The position numbers and the translations under genes were made by a program. DNA of 64,000 nt from Archivesica marissinica. Its lineage: Eukaryota; Mollusca; Bivalvia; Venerida; Vesicomyidae. The stretch covers positions 60,667,851 through 60,731,850 of the forward strand of contig CM026390.1 in the NCBI GenBank assembly GCA_014843695.1, in the 5' to 3' direction. Of this stretch, positions 55,909 through 64,000 are shown piece by piece. Every line of letters begins with the position of its first letter. Position 1 is the first letter of the stretch. The notes beneath the pieces were generated by a model, which was not told the origin of the DNA, made no database searches, and was given only the letters and a program-made list of their open reading frames with translations.

Positions 55909-56947
55909 TCATGGGCCAGAAATGGCTTATTACGAAATAAAGATATATTATATCATATGATTATATTATTTATTTCATGTATCCCATGTCTTTATATATA
56001 TATATATATTTATATGCAAAATTGTATGACGATAAACTTGAAACTTGAGACAGAATGAGTAAGTATGAATTTGATTCGGTTTACACCAGTTGAACTGTAC
56101 TTGTATGCTTATATGCTGCACGGCAGACGATTAAGTAAGTTGATCGGCCAGACGTTTTGACATTTCCAATCCACTGCGATATTGTAAAATGTACTTCTCT
56201 AATTCCTGCAGGAAGCCATGGCAAATCTATTTCTTTCAAAGGAAACCACTAAAAACGTTATAATTTTCGCTTTTTGCGGAAACTGTGGATTGGTATATAT
56301 TGCAATATGTGGACGTGGTGATCGCAGCTATCTGGAATAAAACTATTGTCGACACTGATTGTCAGCTATACATGTATGCCTACTTACGAGCAGCCGAGTT
56401 CAAATATACTGCAGCTGGAACTCGAAAACTATTACCAAGAAAACACCGTTTTTAACATTGTGTCTTCGTACAATTATTTAAGAACATGGTTGCCAACTTG
56501 CCATCCCGGTGCACTTTGGAATGTCTATGGACAGGGTTCCTACCCCCTGCTTGACACTATTAATGCAACGCGATATTGAGGACGATACCATCACACTAAT
56601 ATATAATGAAACACGCTTTTGTGATTGATTACACACACCTACCGTAGCCACATTCTGACACATATTTTGCCGTTTATTCGATTTTTTAATGTAGCATTGT
56701 TTGCCAATAAAGCCGAAATGACATCTAATGTGGTGTAATCGTTCTTGGTTGTGTCATAGAGCCAGAAGATGCTGATAATGGCCTTCCTAACTCTCTGACA
56801 TAACGCGTAATTCTGATTTACTAAGTATCTTTAACCAATTCCAGACAAGCATTACATGTGTGTTGTTACTGTGATAAGCGGTACTTCATGAACATACGAA
56901 GAACAACGTATATCGTTATAAGTTCATATTAACAAGTCTTTAGTTTT
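55909..56947. other. No gene recognised
   Basis: About 1 kb. A 77-codon frame at 56346-56579 has unremarkable composition and no domain; it is not supported as a gene. Confidence 0.5.
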
Positions 56948-57919
56948 AATGAGAGACATCAGTCAGTTACTGCCCCTGAATACTCCCTAAAAGTCGGTAG
57001 GTCATATTAAGTGTTTCCCTCTGTTTTTATCTTTGCACAACATGCTAGCAATTTTCTTCCACCTTCGCTTAATATGATTATTAAATTACTATATCTCGAC
57101 ATATCTCCTACAGTATATGCAATGGGTACTTATTTGTAAAACAATCCTATCAGTTAAAGCATCATTACATCGTAATAAAGGATGTTTTGGGTAATATATA
57201 AATACTAATGTGTGTGTGTTTACAAAAATCGAAATAGTCGCTCAGAAACGATAACATTCCAATACATTTAAACCGTCGTATACGCGAATTTGTTTATCAA
57301 CACACGAAATGTAAACACGCACAGCGCGCACGCGTGAAACAACAGAGGATGTAGAAAACAAAGTATATATTTTCAACATGAAATACTATATATATTTTCC
57401 TCTAATGTCGAACCCCTCGCGGGGATGTAGAACTGTCCCTAAAAGACTTAGCTAACAGATGTATGAATCAACATAACAAGCAATTTAATTAAAAAGACAA
57501 CGTGGGACAAATGGGGACGATGCATTCCGAATGTAAATAAGTGCGGACGATGCGTTCCGGTTGTAAACAAGTGCGTGGGCGATCAAGTCCTACTTTCGGT
57601 TTCGAGTTCGTTTTATCGCAAAAAACACTGTTTACCAAATGAACATAAGCATACAAAGTATAATGTTAGAATGTGTAGCAGCATTGCTACTCATACGTAA
57701 AATTTGAATTTTTCAAATATCTTATTATTATTTCATACGGTGTAATGCTGCTTTAATTAACACGATTTTGATAAATCACAATTATCATACCGCAACATCT
57801 TGTTAGGGGACAACAGTAAAAACAAAGGATTCTAACTGAAAGGACCTATTCACATTTTGGAATAAATCAGACTTTATCTGCCAAGGGAGGTAATAGAAAA
57901 TTAGAGATGTGTCTCATTG
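56948..57919. mobile_element. TIR element (family S), interrupted by a second element
   Basis: The ends AATGAGAGACATC and GATGTGTCTCATT are inverted copies. 56948-57153 and 57757-57919 match the uninterrupted copy at 60946-61337 in reverse (for example AGTTACTGCCCCTGAATACT, ATTCACATTTTGGAATAAAT, TCTGCCAAGGGAGGTAATAG). The middle is displaced by a 599-base insertion. Confidence 0.82.
57158..57756. mobile_element. TTAA-flanked element (family T) nested in family S
   Basis: Flanked by TTAA (57154-57157 and 57757-57760); ends AGCATCATTACATCGTAA and TACGGTGTAATGCTGCT are inverted. The interior CGTCGTATACGCGAATTTGTT and GTGTAGCAGCATTGCTAC match the 9450-9945 element. The S copy at 61 kb has no insertion here (CAGTTACTTAACACG), which gives the empty site. 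Confidence 0.78.
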
Positions 57920-59252
57920 CTAGTATCTCTAGCCTCTGATTGGCTTCAGTTATATTGCTTATTAGCATAGACTATGTAAATGTTGCAATAATAATGCTAT
58001 TAAATCAGAATACCATTTTATCTTGATATGTCCAATGTACAATGCAATAAGATTATATATTTTGAGGCAGAACAAGGTGGCCTACCTTAAATAAATATAT
58101 TACTCTTATGAAAAGTAAGAATAGTAAAATATTAATAAATACTGCTAATTATATTAAGAATGCTTTTAAACTAAGAACAAATCATATGAAAACATTACGT
58201 GACTAACATTAATGAATGTATATGTATGCTATCATATTAATATGTATCATCACAAAAAAGACAAATTGGTTTCGCTCTTTGCCAATATAGCTTCTTAGCT
58301 GGTTTATCGTTGCTTTAAGTAACACGATTTCAACCTATTATTAATGTAATTTGTGTATATTACATTTTGTTTCTCATGCCATGTATACTGTTATGCATGT
58401 ATATTATATTGCCTAGGGCCAGGTTATTGCCGATTTTGCAATAACACATATTGTATTGTATATTGTATTATTGTAGCCTGTTAACTTAGTGCAGATGTTC
58501 ACAACCTTCTACTTGTGGTTCAATCGACACCCGCCAACATACATAACATATTATATTTGAAAGCGGCATAACGGCATAATTGCAATACTAGTGCCATGCT
58601 AAAATGTACGAGTATGACCACACAAGTTACATCATACCTTGATCTGTTCTCATTCATTTCCTACCTTCGTTGGAAGGTCTGTAGCTAATGTTGCCAGAAC
58701 GTGTGGTCGACACATTTGCTTTTCTTTAAAAATGAATCGACCAATACATTATTATTAAACTAAACCAGGATCTGTTTGATTGACATCTATCTAGGTTCTG
58801 GACTAAACCGTTGTTTGGTAACTAAACACAATTCTTGAGATAGACTTGCGTACCTTTAACATTTCAAGAATGGTTGACATACAATTGATTGCTATATCAC
58901 TGTGTACGGAACTTACCAAGACGTTGCATAATGTAGCCAAGCCAACCTTAAAATTCTCAATGTCAGTAAGCGATTCAATGTCTGGTTGATAATAGCTTTT
59001 AGAACAATTTCCGGAGGAATTGGGTTAATGGCTCGTTGGCAAAATGTACTTAATGCATCATAGTGTGGTAAGATTGAAATTGATAAAGCGATAGAAGATA
59101 GTTGTGTTTATTACTGTAAGATTGTAATTTATTTTATCGAGTGACCGAAATTTACATTATGACGGTCATCATTAAATTGATGAAATAGAATCGTTCCGTA
59201 CACATTTAAGGCATACAGTTTATGGACGGTTTATTGTTTGACTGTATATGGG
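57920..59252. other. No gene recognised
   Basis: 1.3 kb, AT-rich. A stretch near 58308-58335 (TTGCTTTAAGTAACACGATT) resembles the end of the element at 57745-57770, so another old family T copy may end here. No gene. Confidence 0.5.
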
Positions 59253-59518
59253 GGGCTCCATGGCCGAGTGGTTACGGCCGTTGACTTCAAATCACCCCCT
59301 CCCCCAACACCGTATCTTTGAATCGCACGGGGGTGTCGAATTTCATGTAAGGAAACAATATGACTGGTTTGTACGTAGAAACAAAATTGTCTATATATGA
59401 GAAAGTTGACAGTTTCTTACGGAGGTTTGTGCACCAAGTATTGGTTAACCACTGGAGCCTGCCCATGAAATGTGTTGTTAGGTAAACTGCCCGCCCGATA
59501 AATAAACTTAAACAAACA
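59253..59518 (+). mobile_element. SINE-A-related copy with a tRNA-Ser/Leu-like head
   Basis: The head GGCTCCATGGCCGAGTGGTT and loop GTTGACTTCAAATCA are closer to a class II tRNA than in other A copies. The variable arm is C-rich. The body AGTTTCTTACGGAGGTTTGT, GCACCAAGTATTGGTTAACC, GTAAACTGCCCGCCCGATAA follows family A; the tail is ATAAATAAACTTAAACAAAC. Confidence 0.8.
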
Positions 59519-59580
59519 TTATGTGGTACCAAGCCTGTCACGAAATATATATATAAAACTGATGAACCTTACAATTAAAA

Positions 59581-60758
59581 ATGGTGAGCCGGGACTGTCT
59601 GACGTTGCTATAGTACATTACACAATGGTGAGTCGGGACTGTATGGCGTTGCTATAGCACACTAAACAATGGTGAGCCGGGACTGTATGGCGTTGCTATA
59701 GCACACTAAACAATGGTGAGCCGGGACTGTCTGGCGTTGCTATAGCACATTAAACAATGGTGAGTCGGGACTGTATGGCGTTGCTATAGCACATTAAACA
59801 ATGGGGAGTCGGGACTGTCTGGCATTGCTATAGCACATTAAACAATGGTGAGCCGTGACTGTCTGGCGTTGCTATAGCACATTAAACAATGGTGAGTCGG
59901 GACTGTCTGGCGTTGCTATAGCACATTAAACAATGGGGAGCCGAGACTGTCTGGCGTTGCTATAGCACATTAAACAATGGGGAGCAGAGACTGTCTGGCG
60001 TTGCTATAGCACATTAAACAATGGTGAGTCGGGACTGTCTGGCGTTGCTATAGCACATTAAACAATGGGGAGCCGAGACTGTCTGGCGTTGCTATAGCAC
60101 ATAAACAATGGGGAGCAGAGACTGTCTGGCGTTGCTATAGCACATTAAACAATGGGGAGCAGAGACTGTCTGGCGTTGCTATAGCACATTAAACAATGGT
60201 GAGTCGGGACTGTCTGGCGTTGCTATAGCACATTAAACAATGGGGAGCCGAGACTGTCTGGCGTTGCTATAGCACATTCAACATGGGGAGCAGAGACTGT
60301 CTGGCGTTGCTATAGCACATTAAACAATGGTGAGTCGGGACTGTCTGGCGTTGCTATAGCACATTAAACAATGGTGAGCCGGGACTGTCTGGCGTTGCTA
60401 TAGCACATTAAACAATGGGGAGCCGGGACTGTCTGGCGTTGCTATAGCACATTAACAATGGGGAGCCGAGACTGTCTGGCATTGCTATAGCACATTAAAC
60501 AATGGGGAGCCGGGACTGTCTGGCGTTGCTATAGCACATTAAACAATGGTGAGCCGTGACTGTCTGGCGTTGCTATAGAACATTAAACAATGGGGAGCCG
60601 GGACTGTCTGGCGTTGCTATAGCACATTTAACAATGGGGAGCCGGGACTGTCTGGCGTTGCTATAGCACATTTAACAATGGGGAGCCGGGACTGTCTGGC
60701 GTTGCTATAGCACATTAAACAATGGTGAGCCGGGACTGTCTGGCGTTGCTATAGCACA
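59581..60758. repeat. 44-bp minisatellite, about 27 copies
   Basis: The unit is GGTGAGCCGGGACTGTCTGG plus CGTTGCTATAGCACATTAAACAAT. Variants GGTGAG/GGGAG and CCGGGA/TCGGGA/CAGAGA alternate in blocks (for example GGGAGCCGAGA then GGGAGCAGAGA twice), which suggests repeated local duplication. Confidence 0.95.
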
Positions 60759-60768
60759 TTGCACAATA

Positions 60769-60941
60769 ACGAGCGTTTATCCACTGGACCACTGATCCGC
60801 TACTAGACCGGACTACAGAAAACTCACTTGTCCGATCTTGCAACCACTGTACGATCTCACATACCTCCCGGTCCGAAGATCGAACACGGGCTGCATTGGT
60901 GAGAAGAGAGTGTACTAACCATCGCGTTAATCGGATAGCCG
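60769..60941 (-). mobile_element. Joined SINE-B head and SINE-C head fragments
   Basis: 60769-60800 (GAGCGTTTATCCACTGGACC, ACTGATCCG) looks like a reverse SINE-B head; 60810-60941 (CTTGTCCGATCTTGCAACCA, CCTCCCGGTCCGAAGATCGA, GCGTTAATCGGATAGC) is a reverse SINE-C head and middle. Both tails are absent. Confidence 0.6.
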
Positions 60942-60945
60942 ACGT

Positions 60946-61337
60946 CAATGAGAGACATCTCTAATTTTTCTATTACCTCCCTTGGCAGATAGAGTCTGAT
61001 TTATTCCAAAATGTGAATAGGTCCATTTAGTTAGAATCCTTTGTTTTTACAGTTGTTCCATAACCAGATGTTGCGGTATGATAAATGTGATTATATCCAA
61101 ATCGTGTTAAGTAACTGAAAACATTCCTTTCGAAATAAGTACCCATTGCATATACTGTATGAGATCAGTCGAGATATAGTAATTTAAAACTCATAAGATG
61201 CGATAGAGGAATAAAATTTAATATTGCTAGAATGTTGTGCAAAGGAAACAACGATAAAAACAGAGGAAAACACGTAACAGGACCTATATACTATTAGAGA
61301 GTATTCAGGGGCAGTAACTGACCGATGTCTCCCATTG
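60946..61337. mobile_element. TIR element (family S), uninterrupted copy
   Basis: CAATGAGAGACATC at the left and GATGTCTCCCATTG at the right are inverted. 392 bases without coding capacity. In reverse it aligns with the outer parts of 56948-57919 and lacks that copy's insertion. Confidence 0.82.
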
Positions 61338-61450
61338 ATAGTAACCCGTTGTTATTGTCTGATATCACACCGGTTCAAGAAACAAACCAATACATTGGAA
61401 TTATTTTGATTTCTGAAGTAATAGAAAGCGACAGTTCAAGTGTCTTTACT

Positions 61451-61553
61451 TAGTTTATACAAATTTATTTTAGCTCGATTGCGAAACAAGTTCTTACAAC
61501 TTATATTAATCAATCTCGATACCTCATCCCTGATGGAATCCATGTCTTAAACA
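61451..61553 (-). mobile_element. SINE-D tail with a 13-base target duplication
   Basis: TTTATACAAATTTATTTTAG, CTCGATTGCGAAACAAGTTC, TATTAATCAATCTCGATACC and TCCCTGATGGAATCCATG are the last part of SINE-D in reverse. AAGTGTCTTTACT flanks it on both sides (61438-61450 and 61554-61566), a direct sign of target-primed insertion of a 5'-truncated copy. Confidence 0.9.
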
Positions 61554-61784
61554 AAGTGTCTTTACTCATAGATAGATGAACAAATAATGAACTTCAGACA
61601 AAGTTTATAGGTGAACCAAATGTTATTATAATGGAAACTAACACTGTGTGGAAGTTGTGATAGCTCAATAGTGTAATAAATGTGTATTAACTAAATGAGA
61701 GAAATTATATAAGTTCTGCTTCCGTTTTTAATCCTTTCCTATATACTTACGTCTTTGATTTTGTGTACATGTATTGTTTTGTGA

Positions 61785-62950
61785 ATGTATATAGTGGATA
61801 AAGTATACTGTGATACATGGAAATTGACAATAAATGTCAGTAGAACCAAAATTATGATAATCAGCAAGGGAAATCCTTCTAGAGATATGATCTTCAAAAT
61901 TGGGGAATTCCAAATCGATATCGTTGATGAATATAAATATACTGGCTTGCACTTCACTAAAAGTGGTTCATTTTTGAAAACTAAGAAACATATAGCTGAG
62001 CAAGCAAGTAAAGCTATGTTTTCGCTCCTTAAAAAAAGTCAAAGTGCTTAATCTTCCCTACAGATAGAATTATTCGAGAAAAGTGTAAAGCCTATGTTAC
62101 TATATGGCAGCGAAATATGGGGATATGGCAATCTAGATGTTATAGAAAGAGTCCAACTCAGATTTTACAAATATATGTTTATTCTTAAAAAGGCAACACC
62201 ATCATATATGATATATGGAGAAGTTGGAATCAAGCCTATTCGAATAGATATTCAATCACGAATTGTATCATTTTGGTCAAGACTGATAGACAACACGAAT
62301 GATGACCACGTCCAAAATCTATAAATTAGTATACAATCTTCATTTGAATAATAAATTGAAATCTCAATGGTTTGACAATATCAAGCAACTATTATGTAAC
62401 AATAGATACTCTGGAATTTGGTAAAGCCAGTCCTTTATTAATAGCAAACGGCTTAAGAAAGCTATACATTAAAAACTTATGGGTGGCACGCGGAAATAGA
62501 CCGAACATCAAACTCTAATATTTACAAAGCAATTAAAAACAATTGGAAACAGAGCCAAGTTATCAGCAAACTACCTACACATTTTTGTAAAAGATTAATG
62601 GCATATTATACAAAAAATCATAACCTAACAGTAGAAACTGGGAGATGGCATAACATGCCCATACACGATAGAACATGCCCATCTTGTAATGATATAGGGG
62701 ACGAGTTCCATTATTTATTCATATGTACACTCTTCAGAAATGAACGAAGAAAATACATTGATGCATATTATTATATGGAACAGAACAGAACAGATAATTT
62801 ATTTCGATTTGTACAAAGTATATCATCATATACAAATTATTACATACAATATATATATATTATCACGTCATAAACAGTGAAGTGCTTAAACAAATTTACT
62901 CATACATAGAGGATGAACAAAACTGGTCTCTTAGAATGAAGACTGCATAA
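61785..62950 (+). mobile_element. LINE ORF2 C-terminal fragment, decayed
   Basis: 5'-truncated just before the end of RT. Segments: YCDTWKLTINVSRTKIMIIS, EYKYTGLHFTKSGSF, AEQASKAMFSLLKKSQ (61785-62051), a break, LLYGSEIWGYGNLDVIERVQ and YKYMFILKKATPSYMIYGEV (62094-62324), a heavily damaged middle, then LMAYYTKNHNLTVETGRW, CPSCNDIGDEFHYLFICTLF (62598-62873). The last part is the C-terminal Cys/His cluster. The style fits the RT fragment at 38.6 kb better than the 32.5 kb LINE. Inactive. Confidence 0.82.
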
Positions 62951-63059
62951 TGGCATATTCATATTTCTAAGTGGTATAGATGTTAAATTAAGCATGTGTA
63001 ATAGCATTCAAGTAAAAATTTCTTTCTTCAATGGCTCGTTTGTAAAAAAATTGCGAGTT

Positions 63060-63475
63060 TCATAGTGTATGCTTATTTTCGGACTTGAGTAATTGTATAA
63101 ATTTAAACATGCTAGGATTGTTACGGAAATATTGTTTTACATAGACAATTCTTAAATTTGGATAATATGGGCAAACAATGATAAAATGATATTCATCTTC
63201 AATTTGTCCACTGTTACAACATTGACAATATCGCTCGTTTCGAGGTATTCGGTTTCTGGAATATCTACCAGTGTGAATTCGAAGTGTGTGAGCAGATATC
63301 CTCAATCTTGTAACAAATAAACGTAAATTACTTGGGACTAAATCCAAATAGTGTTCATATTCAAAAATTGATTTTGTACTATGGTATAAATCAAGCGCAC
63401 CGCTGTCTTCTTTATCAGCAGCCCATCTCTGTATAAAACAATCGATTAAACGTTGCTTAAATACACATATAAATA
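63060..63475 (-). mobile_element. LINE ORF2 C-terminal fragment, opposite orientation
   Basis: One open frame of about 135 codons on minus: FKQRLIDCFIQRWAADKEDS, YHSTKSIFEYEHYLDLVPSN, RLRISAHTLRIHTGRYSRNR, RNERYCQCCNSGQIEDEYHF, IIVCPYY and RNNPSMFKFIQLL before TGA at 63060. The C..C...E.EYHF...C cluster is the LINE C-terminal motif. It is free of stops and thus younger than its neighbour. The 5' end is cut near 63475, close to the terminal satellite. It faces the 61785-62950 fragment, so two LINE 3' ends converge within about 110 bases. Confidence 0.82.
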
Positions 63476-63514
63476 CGGTGTTCCGTTAGGGTCATCGCGG
63501 TATATAACAAATGT

Positions 63515-64000
63515 AACGCGATGGTACGATGGCACGATGTCGATGGTACGATGGCACGATGGCGATGGTACGATGTCGATGGTACGATGGCACGATGTCG
63601 ATGGTACGATGGCACGATGTCCATGGTACGATGGCACGATGGTACGATGTCGATGGTACGATGGCACGATGATAATAACACATCGTACCATCGTACCATC
63701 GACATCGTGCCATCGTACCATCGACATCGTACCATCGACATCGTGCCATCGTACCATCGGCATCGTACCATCGTACCATCGACATCGTGCCATCGTACCA
63801 TCGACATCGTACCATCGTACCATCGACATCGTACCATCGTACCATCGACATCGTGCCATCGACATCGTACCATCGACATCGTGCCATCGACATCGTGCCA
63901 TCGTACCATCGTACCATCGACATCGTGCCATCGTACCATCGACATCGTGCCATCGTACCATCGACATCGTACCATCGTACCATCGGCATCGTACCATCGT
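63515..64000. repeat. 22-bp satellite that reverses orientation
   Basis: From 63515 to about 63678 the plus strand carries CGATGGTACGATGGCACGATGT-type units. After a short centre (ATAATAACA at about 63670-63680), the same words appear as reverse complement (CATCGTACCATCG, CATCGTGCCATCG, CGACATCG) to the window end. The two parts can fold on each other with stems of about 150 bp. Open frames with repeated MVRW or HDVDGT are by-products. Confidence 0.93.

Overview
This is a nuclear, AT-rich eukaryotic window with no bacterial or organellar features. Its repeats (tRNA-headed SINEs, CR1/Jockey-like and L1/Tx1-like LINEs, hAT and MITE elements, long TCTG tracts, more than fifteen unrelated minisatellites) suggest a lophotrochozoan, most likely a bivalve mollusc. 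That placement is an inference from style, not from a diagnostic gene. Two 1000-base runs of N (894-1893 and 52431-53430) are fixed-size assembly gaps.

Only one host gene is convincing: a class A neuropeptide-type G protein-coupled receptor on the minus strand. Two exons are visible: a 100-base exon carrying TM3 (10713-10812) and the terminal exon with TM4 to the C-tail (8531-9311). They are separated by a 1.4 kb phase-2 intron inside the Arg codon of the DRY motif. Exons for the N-terminus and TM1-TM2 were not found. A decayed immunoglobulin-like exon may lie near 42.8 kb.

The rest is mobile or tandem DNA. Four tRNA-headed SINE families (called A to D here) occur many times. A1 and B share one 3' tail, C and D share another, and A occurs with two different tails. 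LINE material: a nearly full-length but broken CR1/Jockey-like element (about 32.55-36.57 kb), a 3' fragment of a relative (25.0-25.6 kb), an L1/Tx1-like 3' fragment (21.25-22.16 kb), an RT fragment (38.6-39.07 kb), and two converging C-terminal fragments (61.8-62.9 and 63.06-63.48 kb). DNA elements: an internally deleted hAT inserted in a SINE with an 8-base target duplication (45361-46536), a hAT/ZMYM1-like transposase fragment (5351-5760), a pogo-like MITE, a piggyBac-like MITE, and a family of roughly 500-600 base elements flanked by TTAA.

Layout: 0-8 kb E-box satellite, SINEs and TCTG tract; 8.5-10.8 kb receptor; 12-20 kb SINEs and satellites; 21-32 kb LINE fragments, satellites and SINEs; 32.5-36.6 kb LINE; 38-44 kb inverted repeat pair and satellites; 45-46.6 kb hAT in SINE; 50-56 kb a probable false duplication around the second gap; 57-61 kb nested MITEs and a 44-base satellite; 61-64 kb LINE fragments and a satellite that reverses direction. 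I see no operon-like or multi-gene system.
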